Shown in pieces: positions 18,035-26,784 of a DNA stretch of 64,000 bases (its first letter is position 1; each line of letters opens with the position of its first letter). The DNA comes from Herbaspirillum robiniae. GTDB lineage: Bacteria > Pseudomonadota > Gammaproteobacteria > Burkholderiales > Burkholderiaceae_D. The notes beneath the pieces were generated by a model. It had not been told where the DNA came from, made no database searches, and saw only the letters and a list, made by a program, of their open reading frames with translations. Both the position numbers and the translations under genes were made by a program. The stretch covers positions 434,001-498,000 of the forward strand of contig NZ_NJGU01000005.1 in the NCBI RefSeq assembly GCF_002213415.1, read 5' to 3'.

Positions 18035-18210
18035 ACACGTCGCTGCCCGATATCCATTGAGAGAAATCGTCTTTCTTCGATGGCACCGCGTGGGAATTGT
18101 GGCCAATCTCAGCGGCGCCGCCTTCGATGTAGCGGATGCGCGGCCGGCGCGGCCGCAATCCGCTTGCGCTGTTCGAACAATGCCAGCACTCTCTCGACGA
18201 GCATCGAAAA

Positions 18211-21200
18211 ATGGGGAAATATCATCCGGCCAGCGCAAGGAATTCGCATTCCAATGGACAGCAGCGGCAAGCGCCGCTCATAGAGAAAATCGACACGGTC
18301 CGAGAGGATCCGCAGCAGTTCGCGGCCCTCGAGAAATGGTTGCGAACACAGGGAACCGCCAGGTCGATTCCCCAAAATATCGACAGTAGAAAACGCCTGC
18401 TCGTGGCCCTCCTGTACGGCCAGGCGGCGCTCGGATGCTATTCGGCGCCGGCGCGGCTGAAGACGCAGAACGAACGACTGGCTGACGAGCTCACCAGACT
18501 CGACGAAGATTTTGCACAAAGAGAGGCAAGGGATGAAGGCCGGTATCGCCGCGCCGAGCGATTCCAGCAAACTTCCCCTGCGCCTGGGCAGCAGGAAACA
18601 AACAGTCCGCAAACAGTCCCCCCCGAGCCTGCCTCCAATGATGGAGCTACACCACGTCGAAGCACCCAATATCCTCAAGCTACGCCGCCGTCCGGTATTG
18701 AAGATGAACGGCGACGCTTATCGTTTCCAGTGGCATCTTCGACCTGGAAAATACTCGATCATCTGCTTGAGAAAAGAACAACGTCTAACGATTCTGAAGA
18801 CTATTCCGGAAATGCATTCCCCTTTCCCGGCGCAGCTGCCGCAGATGTTGAAGCGGGGAATTCCCTTTTAGGGGGCAGGAGACATGAGCCTGAATCGCCG
18901 ACCGTATTGCGCAACACGCTCATCGGCACAGGGATCATCGGCCTTTCTGGGTTCGCCACGTATCTCGGGTACAAGGGCGGCAATCTGCTCGACTCTCTCC
19001 TGAGGCCTACCGAAGATGCTCCGCAGGACAGCCTGACCGAAAACAACAACAGTCCCGGTGATCATGAAACCCTGCCCACACCAGACTCACAACGCCAACA
19101 GCCGCAGGAAAAAGGCATCGGACGATCGGTCGCCTATAAGTTCCTGACCAACGCAGAGCAAGCTCAGTTGAGCTCGCATATTGCAAGTTATGTCGCAACC
19201 CAAAAGAAGGTAGGGACGCTTGATCCCTCATTCACGGTTGACGCCGATCTCCTGACGGCCGTACTACGCTCCCGGCTGCTGGTCGAAACCGGTTTGACCC
19301 AAAGCGCCCTCGATTCCACCTGGCGCCCTGTCATCATCGAGGTGCGAAACCTACGTCAGGTCGTATCAAGTCTCGAGGCTCTCTTCACTTCCGCGAACGA
19401 ACATCTTCCATCGCGCCCTTCCCTGATACGCGCCGCATTGCAATATGAGAACGGGTCGCCCGAGGATTACAAACGAATGAAGACAATCGCGCTGCAACTG
19501 GATACGCAACCAGCTGAACGGGCGGAAGAGCAGCGCGCAAAAAACTGGTATCTCGGGAAGGGATATCCCACGTTGGATGAAGAATCCTGGCAAGCGGCAT
19601 TCAAGACGGCAAAACTGAACGACGTCAAAAACTGGATCAGAATTTCCGAGATGGCGCAATCTGCAGATCAAAAGGCGGCGTTCTATCGCGCGCTGGCGCA
19701 ATACATCGAGATCAACCGCCATCCGATGCGCGAAAATCTGGAAAAACTCGTCCCGATTCTCTTGGATGCATACTCGCAACTATTCGCTATCCATACTGAA
19801 AAAAGCCAGTTGAGCTACGCGACGCTGGCAGATCGCTGTATTGACGAAGCTGCCGATTTCCTCCAAAGCGAACGCTTCGGCAATGTCACCGCTGATGCAT
19901 GGGAACGCGCCCTCGATTTCTACCTCGACCCTAACGCTCCGACGGCTCCGTCCGATATCCTCGACATTGCAGAGAAGGCCCTCCAATTTCATCTCGACGA
20001 CATAGCGGCCGCCGAGCAAACTACAAGCGCCGAACAAACAAATCCCCCTCCTGAATCCACATCGGGTGAGCTGAGTTGGAGGATGCACAACCTGGCACAG
20101 ACGATGGAGTATGGGCCGCTGGCCGAAAGCTTCGTAAAAGATTTCCCTCTCCAGACATCCGAAGGGACGGACCGACGTTTTCTCCAGATCATCGATACCA
20201 TCACCCAACGGGCTACTCCTGCCTATCGCGACATCTCGCGCGACGCCTGGGATGAGGGAGTGCTCAGAAATTCCCATCTCAGAACATCCGGGAGGGTTCC
20301 CGAAGTCATTCCCTTCATCTCGCAACTCTCAGAGGAGTCGAAAGATGAATATCCGGAAGTCACAAAAACAAAAATAGATACTTCGCTTCGAATCAAGCCA
20401 CTGGAAGAATATACGTGGAAAGAGACCTTGGACAATCTGTCAAAAGCGCTCAAAAACCCGGGGCGCGAAGCTGCTACATTCATTTGTCTTCTGACGGATG
20501 CGTCTGAAGAAACAACGGCTCGCGCCCGGGAACTGGGGGACTGGTTCTCGACATTGAGCAAAACGATCGCGCGTTTTCACCCTTTGTCCATACCGCTCAC
20601 CGCCCTGGAAAATTTTGTCGATTATGCCAATCGCCTCGCGCACGACAGGCCGATCGACACGCCTGCGCTGGAAAATCTCGCCGATGATGCCGCAAATCTG
20701 TGGAGCCTTCTCCGCCCCACTGTGATGAATCACCCTTCTGTGAAAGGGGACCCAAAATTGCAGAAGGAGCTCGGTGAGGGGCCGCCGAGAATTCGGACAA
20801 CAAGGCCGCAAGTCCGTCCCGCAGCCGCTGAATCTTCCGCCGCGCCAAAACCTGCTGGAGAGGCTCCGGACGACTTTGATCTGTCGCGCTGGTTGAACGT
20901 TTTTTCTCAAGATATTCCTGTCACCCCTCCGAATGAATGGAGCAGCAGCATCGACCTGAATGGGAAGACTCCCGACGCCCAAGGAATGTTCAGCGTCGAG
21001 AATAAGTACTATGTAATGACGAATGACGCGACCTATCGGGTCGAATTTGATTCACGGTTGAACGCTTGGATGATCATCCGCCCTGACGGAATGAGCAGCA
21101 AGTTGTATTCCGTTCGCTATGCAGGCAGCGGCCGCTGGCGTTCCGGTCTGGCGGGACTGCGTGGTGGAGGCAACGACGGCGGCCTCAGGATCATTCCTGA

Positions 21201-23157
21201 AGACAGGCAAACGGACTACAACGGCCATATCAGAACCGTCACCTTCTGGGAAAAAACCAAGATCCTCATCGCCAGGGCAACTGGAATCCACTTGAAGCCA
21301 CAGAAGTTTGATACCGCCAGTGCGACTTTCAAGCCGACCAATGATCTCGAGTGCATTCAGGTGAGCTCGACGGATCTCAGCGACCTTGAGGCGCAAGTGA
21401 GGTATATGCAGGATCTGGAGAGCCTGGAAGAAACAGTGTCGCATTATCAAAAACTGTATCGATATCTCAAGACGGTCATTGAAATTTCTCCCGATGGAAA
21501 AACTACACGCAAGAATCTCTACAGCAATATGGAAACCGGAGAACAGGTTTCCAACTACATTCTGGAAAATGGTCTTGAAAACGAAGACCTGACCCGAGGA
21601 AATGAATTCCATTACTTCGCGGCAATCGACAAATCCGAGCAAGGCCTTGCGGGCAACGATCAGACGAGTGCGCTCAATACGCGACCGTTGCGAACGAAAG
21701 CCGTCATGATGATCAAGACACGCAATCTCACTCATAAGGGCCGCAGCAGCAACGAGAAAGAGTTTGTGGCGGATGTCTCCGCTGTCGTCGCGCATCCCTT
21801 TACTCAGCTTGACGACAGCGACTTCCGCTACCTGCAAGAAGAAATCGGTAAGCTGCAACGCATCTTCGCGAACAGGAAATCCAATCCAGGAAAAATGATC
21901 CATCTGGAATCTGTGCTCTTCAGGAGCAATATCAATCAGGTGGCATTTGAAAATTTCCTTCACGAGTTCCCGGATATAGGTGGAAACAGTGAACGTATCA
22001 AAGGATTTTCGGAATATATGACATCGGAGGCAATGATCGCTTTACTGCCAAGATGGGACAAAAAAACAGTAATGGAGGCCACTCCGATCAATCCACGTAC
22101 CATCAGTGTAGTAAGGAGCCAAGGCTTCAAGATCAACCTGTCGGCGGCGAAACAAGTGAAGGAAACCGGCTTGTATCAAATCTACAATCAAGAATTCGCA
22201 AAGATTGGCAACAAGGTTTACGAAGTGAAGAAGAAAGCCGGAACGGATCAATATGAAGCGATCTTCCCGCACGTCCTCTTCAGGCCAAGAAGAGACGTGT
22301 TTCGTGATGCATCGGGAGTCTGGAAGTTTGGACGGCGATCCGCCGCCGAGGAATCCATGCCCGGCCCTTCGCGTCCCAGGGCGAGCCGATCAATCACCGA
22401 TATCACAACCGATAGAAGCACGACGACCGCGACATATTCCATGATCACTCCTCGTCCCCTGCCTGATACGCTGTACATGAGCAGCTCCGTTTCTCCGGAA
22501 CAGGTCAAATTGCAAGGAGGCTTCAGCACCCCGGCGTCGGCATCGACTGGCTACGATCATGAAGCGAACCAACTCACGGCGGATGCCAGAAACGCCGTCA
22601 TTGACCAGCAGTTCAAACAAGAACAGGCCGACGCCAAAGAGGTACTGGACGTACGGTGGAAGGCCATGATGGCGCTCGGCCGTCGGATAGCCGCCATGAC
22701 AACGGGCGACGAGAAAGACGAATGGCTCGAAAAGTGGCAAGAAGAGGTCAACGCACTGCCCGAGGCTATTTCCGAACATGTGGAGAAGGTGCCTACGTTC
22801 TGGGATCCGTTTCAGATTCACATCGAACGTCTGCTCAAAAAGACGACATGGGCCCCGGGCGATCCACTTCCGTCATATTCAGGCGGCAATCCGTTCATCA
22901 TGCTCAGTTCGTCATACGACAAAGAAATGCGGTTCTGGTACACCCCTGTCTATCGAAGCAATGGCTTTATCTTTTCCATTGCACCGGATGAAAACGTCAT
23001 TGACGTCAAGTCCACCCTCGGACAAAGCAATATTCATCGGAACGAACGGGACTGGGCCGTTCGGGAATTCATCCCATGGAACCGCATAACCGGATGGTTC
23101 GATCAGGCAGGCACTTTCACCGCCAACCCCGACTACGTCGGACGGGAAAACGGTTGA
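18211..23157 (+). CDS. Very large low-GC protein of unknown function, effector/toxin-like
   Basis: About 1,648 residues from the ATG at 18211; an upstream in-frame ATG at 18136 would give 1,673, and neither has a good ribosome site. I recognise no enzyme domain. The first 230 residues are polar and Gln/Ser/Pro-rich. A Gly-rich hydrophobic segment (TLIGTGIIGLSGFATYLGY) follows near 230-250, then a long helical region. Two weakly similar beta modules with a YxV-x(n)-W pattern appear: KYYVMTNDATYRVEFDSR near 930 and KVYEVKKKAGTDQYEAIFP near 1,335. That architecture recalls large toxin/effector proteins of plant-associated proteobacteria. GC is visibly lower than in flanking genes, suggesting acquisition. 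It stands alone, convergent with a transglutaminase gene 26 bases away. Confidence 0.8.
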   Translation: MGKYHPASARNSHSNGQQRQAPLIEKIDTVREDPQQFAALEKWLRTQGTARSIPQNIDSRKRLLVALLYGQAALGCYSAPARLKTQNERLADELTRLDEDFAQREARDEGRYRRAERFQQTSPAPGQQETNSPQTVPPEPASNDGATPRRSTQYPQATPPSGIEDERRRLSFPVASSTWKILDHLLEKRTTSNDSEDYSGNAFPFPGAAAADVEAGNSLLGGRRHEPESPTVLRNTLIGTGIIGLSGFATYLGYKGGNLLDSLLRPTEDAPQDSLTENNNSPGDHETLPTPDSQRQQPQEKGIGRSVAYKFLTNAEQAQLSSHIASYVATQKKVGTLDPSFTVDADLLTAVLRSRLLVETGLTQSALDSTWRPVIIEVRNLRQVVSSLEALFTSANEHLPSRPSLIRAALQYENGSPEDYKRMKTIALQLDTQPAERAEEQRAKNWYLGKGYPTLDEESWQAAFKTAKLNDVKNWIRISEMAQSADQKAAFYRALAQYIEINRHPMRENLEKLVPILLDAYSQLFAIHTEKSQLSYATLADRCIDEAADFLQSERFGNVTADAWERALDFYLDPNAPTAPSDILDIAEKALQFHLDDIAAAEQTTSAEQTNPPPESTSGELSWRMHNLAQTMEYGPLAESFVKDFPLQTSEGTDRRFLQIIDTITQRATPAYRDISRDAWDEGVLRNSHLRTSGRVPEVIPFISQLSEESKDEYPEVTKTKIDTSLRIKPLEEYTWKETLDNLSKALKNPGREAATFICLLTDASEETTARARELGDWFSTLSKTIARFHPLSIPLTALENFVDYANRLAHDRPIDTPALENLADDAANLWSLLRPTVMNHPSVKGDPKLQKELGEGPPRIRTTRPQVRPAAAESSAAPKPAGEAPDDFDLSRWLNVFSQDIPVTPPNEWSSSIDLNGKTPDAQGMFSVENKYYVMTNDATYRVEFDSRLNAWMIIRPDGMSSKLYSVRYAGSGRWRSGLAGLRGGGNDGGLRIIPEDRQTDYNGHIRTVTFWEKTKILIARATGIHLKPQKFDTASATFKPTNDLECIQVSSTDLSDLEAQVRYMQDLESLEETVSHYQKLYRYLKTVIEISPDGKTTRKNLYSNMETGEQVSNYILENGLENEDLTRGNEFHYFAAIDKSEQGLAGNDQTSALNTRPLRTKAVMMIKTRNLTHKGRSSNEKEFVADVSAVVAHPFTQLDDSDFRYLQEEIGKLQRIFANRKSNPGKMIHLESVLFRSNINQVAFENFLHEFPDIGGNSERIKGFSEYMTSEAMIALLPRWDKKTVMEATPINPRTISVVRSQGFKINLSAAKQVKETGLYQIYNQEFAKIGNKVYEVKKKAGTDQYEAIFPHVLFRPRRDVFRDASGVWKFGRRSAAEESMPGPSRPRASRSITDITTDRSTTTATYSMITPRPLPDTLYMSSSVSPEQVKLQGGFSTPASASTGYDHEANQLTADARNAVIDQQFKQEQADAKEVLDVRWKAMMALGRRIAAMTTGDEKDEWLEKWQEEVNALPEAISEHVEKVPTFWDPFQIHIERLLKKTTWAPGDPLPSYSGGNPFIMLSSSYDKEMRFWYTPVYRSNGFIFSIAPDENVIDVKSTLGQSNIHRNERDWAVREFIPWNRITGWFDQAGTFTANPDYVGRENG

Positions 23158-23183
23158 CCATATTGCCTCGCCTCCGCTCGGGG

Positions 23184-24158
23184 CTAAACGGCAAACACCA
23201 GACCGCCGATCTCGTCTTTGGGCATCACCGTCACCGCCACCTGCATGCTCTGCTGCCCGCCGCCGATCAGCACCCCGCGCAGAGGTGACACGTCGAGGAA
23301 ATCGCGGCCCCAGCCCAGCGTGATGTGACTGGTGTCGGCAAAGATGCCGTTGGTGGGATCGGCGTCGATCCAGACGCCCTCTTCGCCCTCGCGTCCCGGG
23401 CAATACACCGACACCCAGGCGTGCGAGGCGTCGGCGCCGATCAGGCGCGGTTGTCCCGGCGGCGGCTCGGTCAGCAGGTAGCCGCTGACGTAGCGCGCGG
23501 CCAGGCCGATCGAACGCAGGCAGGAGAGCATCAGGTGCGCGAAATCCTGGCATACGCCGCGGCGGTTGACGAAGACCTCCGTCACCGGCGTCGACACCGT
23601 AGTGGCGGCCGGATCGAAGGAGAACTCGTCGTGGATGCGCAGCATCAGCGCGCGCACGCCCTCCACCACCGATAGACCGGGACGGAAGCAGTCGGCCGCG
23701 TAGCGGATGAACTCGCGCTTGATGCGCACATGCGAGGACTCGAACAAGAAATTGGAGGCGTCCAGCATGCCGGGCTGCATCGACTGTCCGCCGTGGTAGG
23801 ACTGCTGCATGACGGCCTCGTCCCACGACAGCGCGTCTTGCGGCAGGCTGCGCGAAGTCAGCTCCACCCATGAGTCGGCATGCACGTCCAGGCTGGTGTG
23901 GTCGGTATCCAGCGAGAAGCCCTTGATGACGTTGCCGAAATTGTCCTCGTAGCTGCGCACCAGTTGCGGCGCCGGCTGGATGTTGACGCTGTGCGAGATG
24001 CAGTGCTGCCACGGCAGCTCGCGCGGCGTCAGGTGCAGCATCTGGTGCGACAGCCGCACCGGCAGCGAATACTGGTAGGTGGTCTGGTGGCGGATCTGGT
24101 AGACCAGGCGCTGCGGCTGCGTTGCGGCGATGTCGCCGGCTTGATCGTCTTGCGCCAT
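23184..24158 (-). CDS. Transglutaminase-like cysteine protease-fold protein
   Basis: A 324-residue protein with an N-terminal beta domain (YQIRHQTTYQYSLPVRLSHQ) and a transglutaminase core. The catalytic triad is visible: Cys203 in NRRGVCQDFAHLML, His246 in ADASHAWVSVY and Asp267 in WIDADPTNG. There is no signal peptide, so it is cytoplasmic. It is the last gene of minus-strand locus A, 1 base after the ATP-grasp/alpha-E fusion. In published comparative-genomic work such proteins are predicted to cut or transfer peptides made by the neighbouring ATP-grasp ligase. Domain call firm; substrate unknown. Confidence 0.92.
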   Translation of the reverse strand: MAQDDQAGDIAATQPQRLVYQIRHQTTYQYSLPVRLSHQMLHLTPRELPWQHCISHSVNIQPAPQLVRSYEDNFGNVIKGFSLDTDHTSLDVHADSWVELTSRSLPQDALSWDEAVMQQSYHGGQSMQPGMLDASNFLFESSHVRIKREFIRYAADCFRPGLSVVEGVRALMLRIHDEFSFDPAATTVSTPVTEVFVNRRGVCQDFAHLMLSCLRSIGLAARYVSGYLLTEPPPGQPRLIGADASHAWVSVYCPGREGEEGVWIDADPTNGIFADTSHITLGWGRDFLDVSPLRGVLIGGGQQSMQVAVTVMPKDEIGGLVFAV

Positions 24159-24159
24159 C

Positions 24160-26670
24160 TCAGACCCCCTGGCTGACCGGCGCGGTCAGCGGTGTGAAGT
24201 AATGGCGCGACAGGTCGTCGGAGAGCATGTAGCCGCCGCTGACGGCGTCGCGCATGAGCTGCGCCAGGCGCGCATTGGCCTCGGCCGCGGAGGCGGAACC
24301 GTGCGCGAAATCGGCCAGGTTCATGGCCTCCAGCTGCTGCGCCAGGTGCGAAGGAATGGTCATGCTGAGCAGGCCGAGCTGCTGGGCGATGTCGGCCAGG
24401 TATTGCTGCAGCATGCGGAACTGGTAAGCCATGCCGTGCGGATTGCTGACGTCGAAGATCAGCAGGTGCAGCACCGGCAGCCACTCCGGCGTGCGACGGT
24501 AGCGCACGCGGTAGGTGACGATGCTGCTGGCCGCTTCCAGCAGCCAGGAAAGCGCCGCCGTCTGCCGCTGCGGCGGCAGGCGCAGGAAGTTGTCGAACAG
24601 CGCGGCCATGTTGGCCATGCGTTCGATGTGGCGCCCCACCATCAGGAATTGCCAGCCGGCGTCGCGCGTCATGTCGTCCAGCGCGTGGCCCGCCAGCCCG
24701 GAGCAGGCGTCGATCACGTTGCTGAGCACATGCTGGGCCGCGGCCGGGGTATTGATACGCTCCTGCACCATGGCCGGCATCTTGTTGAGCGCGTGCCAGT
24801 TGTCCAGCGACAGATGTTCGCGCACCTGGTAGGCGGCGTTGGCCAATTGGCGCAGCTGGGCGGCGACGCTGACGGCCGCCGACGGATCCACCACCGCCGC
24901 CTGCAGGCTTTGCTGCAGGCCGGTGATGGTCGGGCGCGGATCGGACTTGGGCATCTGCACGCCCAGCTGGCTGCAGATCCAGGAGACGCTGCCCAGCATG
25001 CCGCGGCTTTCGCTCTGGCCGTCCATGGTGTATTGCAGCGTGGTGCGCAACAGGCGCGAGAGATTCTTCACGCGCTCGGAGTAGCGTCCCATCCAGAACA
25101 GGTTTTCGCCGGAATGCGAAGAGACGTCGACCGTGCTGCGGATCAGCGTGCCGGCCGCGGTGCCGACGCCGGCGGCGTCATCCGCAGGCTGGTCGCCGCC
25201 GGCGGGTTCGCCTTCGCGCAGCACCCACACGTCCTTGGTGGTGCCGCCCTGCTGCATCGACACCACGTCGCGGCGCTGGCGCGAAGCCACCCGGGTCAGG
25301 CCGCCCGGCATTACCTGGTAGCCGCCCTCGCCGTCGGCCACCGCGAACACGCGCAGGCTGATGGTGCGGTTCATCAGGCGATAGTCGCCGCTGCGCGACA
25401 TCACCGGCGCCTGCGACAGGCGCACCCACTCCTGCGAGGCGTAGGCGTGCGGCTGCAGCTGCAGGCTCTCCACCAGGCGGCGGCGCGCCGCGCCCGTGAC
25501 GGTATGGCCGAACACCGGCTGCATGCGCATCGAAGAAAACGCCGGCACGATCACCAGGTCGTCGAAGTGCTCCAGCGTGTAGTCCAGCGCGGGCTTCTCG
25601 CCGCACCACCAGGACGCCACCGAAGGCAGCATCAGCGGTTCGCCGAACAGGCGCTCGCTGATGGCCGGCAGGAAGCCGTGCAACGCGGTCGACTCAAGCA
25701 CGCCGCTGCCCAGTGAATTGGCCACCAGCACGTTGCCCAGGCGCGCCGCCTGGGTCAGGCCCGGCACGCCCAGCGCGGAGTCGGCGCGCAGCTCCAGCGG
25801 ATCGCAGTAGTCGTCGTCCATCCGGCGCAGGATGGCGTGCACGCGGCGCAAGCCGTTCAGGGTCTTCAGGAACACCTGGTCGCCGCGCACCGTGAGGTCC
25901 ACCCCCTCGACCAGCGGGAAACCCAGCGTGTGCGCCAGGAAGGCATGTTCGGAATAGGTTTCGTTGTAGGGGCCGGGCGTGAGCAGCACGATCAGCGGCA
26001 CCTCGCCGTTGGCCGGCGCCAGCCGCGTGAGCGTGGCGCGCAGCGTGTGGAAGTAGCCGTGCGGCGACTCCACGTGCATGTCGCGCAGCGCCTCGGGCAT
26101 GGCGCGCGCCATGATCTGCCTGTTCTGCAGCGCGTAGCCGGTGCCGGACGGGCCTTGCGTGCGGTCCGACACCACCCACCAGGTGCCGTCGGCGGAGCGC
26201 GCCAGGTCGATCGCGTAGGCATGCAGGTGAACGCCGCCCGGCGGCTTCAGGCCGTGGCAGGGCATCAGGTAGCCGTGCTGCCCGAACACCAGCGCCGGCG
26301 GCAGCAGGCCCGCGCTGATCAGGGTCTGCTCGCCGTAGATATCGGCCAGCAAGGCGTTCATCAGGCGGGCGCGCTGCGCCACCGCCTGCGAGAGGAACTT
26401 CCATTCGTCGTCGGCGACGATGTGCGGCAGCAGGTCCAGCTCCCATGGGCGATTGGCGCCCTTGGGGTCGGCATAGACGTTGTAGGTGACGCCGTCGGAG
26501 GCAATGGCTTCGCGCACTTCGCTGGCGCGGCGGCGCAGCATCTCCGGCGAGAGGTTTTCAAGCTGGTCGATCAGCGTTCGCCAATGCGGCCGCAGGCGGC
26601 CGTCGGCCTGCAGCATCTCGTCGTAACGATCGCCGCTGACCGGATAGCTTTCCAGTAAACGCTGGTGCAT
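24160..26670 (-). CDS. Fused circularly permuted ATP-grasp and alpha-E domain protein
   Basis: An 836-residue fusion. Residues 1 to about 500 are a circularly permuted ATP-grasp type 2 domain (GVTYNVYADPKGANRPWELD ... LTPGPYNETYSEHAFLA ... LRRMDDDYCDPLELRADSAL ... QGGTTKDVWVLRE). From about 520 to the end is the helical alpha-E domain (GENLFWMGRYSERVKNLSRL). In locus B these are two separate genes. Where the stand-alone ATP-grasp has LVVKEVHGAGGYGMLVG, this protein reads LVIVPAFSSMRMQPVFG (from residue 372): the Lys and the Gly-rich loop are gone, so nucleotide binding may be lost or altered. It is co-transcribed with two transglutaminases; the predicted role is peptide-bond formation or its regulation. 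Confidence 0.9.
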   Translation of the reverse strand: MHQRLLESYPVSGDRYDEMLQADGRLRPHWRTLIDQLENLSPEMLRRRASEVREAIASDGVTYNVYADPKGANRPWELDLLPHIVADDEWKFLSQAVAQRARLMNALLADIYGEQTLISAGLLPPALVFGQHGYLMPCHGLKPPGGVHLHAYAIDLARSADGTWWVVSDRTQGPSGTGYALQNRQIMARAMPEALRDMHVESPHGYFHTLRATLTRLAPANGEVPLIVLLTPGPYNETYSEHAFLAHTLGFPLVEGVDLTVRGDQVFLKTLNGLRRVHAILRRMDDDYCDPLELRADSALGVPGLTQAARLGNVLVANSLGSGVLESTALHGFLPAISERLFGEPLMLPSVASWWCGEKPALDYTLEHFDDLVIVPAFSSMRMQPVFGHTVTGAARRRLVESLQLQPHAYASQEWVRLSQAPVMSRSGDYRLMNRTISLRVFAVADGEGGYQVMPGGLTRVASRQRRDVVSMQQGGTTKDVWVLREGEPAGGDQPADDAAGVGTAAGTLIRSTVDVSSHSGENLFWMGRYSERVKNLSRLLRTTLQYTMDGQSESRGMLGSVSWICSQLGVQMPKSDPRPTITGLQQSLQAAVVDPSAAVSVAAQLRQLANAAYQVREHLSLDNWHALNKMPAMVQERINTPAAAQHVLSNVIDACSGLAGHALDDMTRDAGWQFLMVGRHIERMANMAALFDNFLRLPPQRQTAALSWLLEAASSIVTYRVRYRRTPEWLPVLHLLIFDVSNPHGMAYQFRMLQQYLADIAQQLGLLSMTIPSHLAQQLEAMNLADFAHGSASAAEANARLAQLMRDAVSGGYMLSDDLSRHYFTPLTAPVSQGV

Positions 26671-26784
26671 AAATGAGGCGGAGCGGGCGCGTCGCTGGCT
26701 GGTCCGGCGCAGTCGGTCTACACCGGCGAACCGGCTGATGTGGACGGAAGGACCGGCGCGGCAAAAAGGCCGCGCCCGGATGAG

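Noticed and set aside
18035..18210. Search for HrpL (GGAACC ... CCAC) or PIP (TTCG ... TTCG) boxes before the giant gene
   Set aside because: No acceptable match at the right spacing, so a type III effector label is not justified from promoter evidence.
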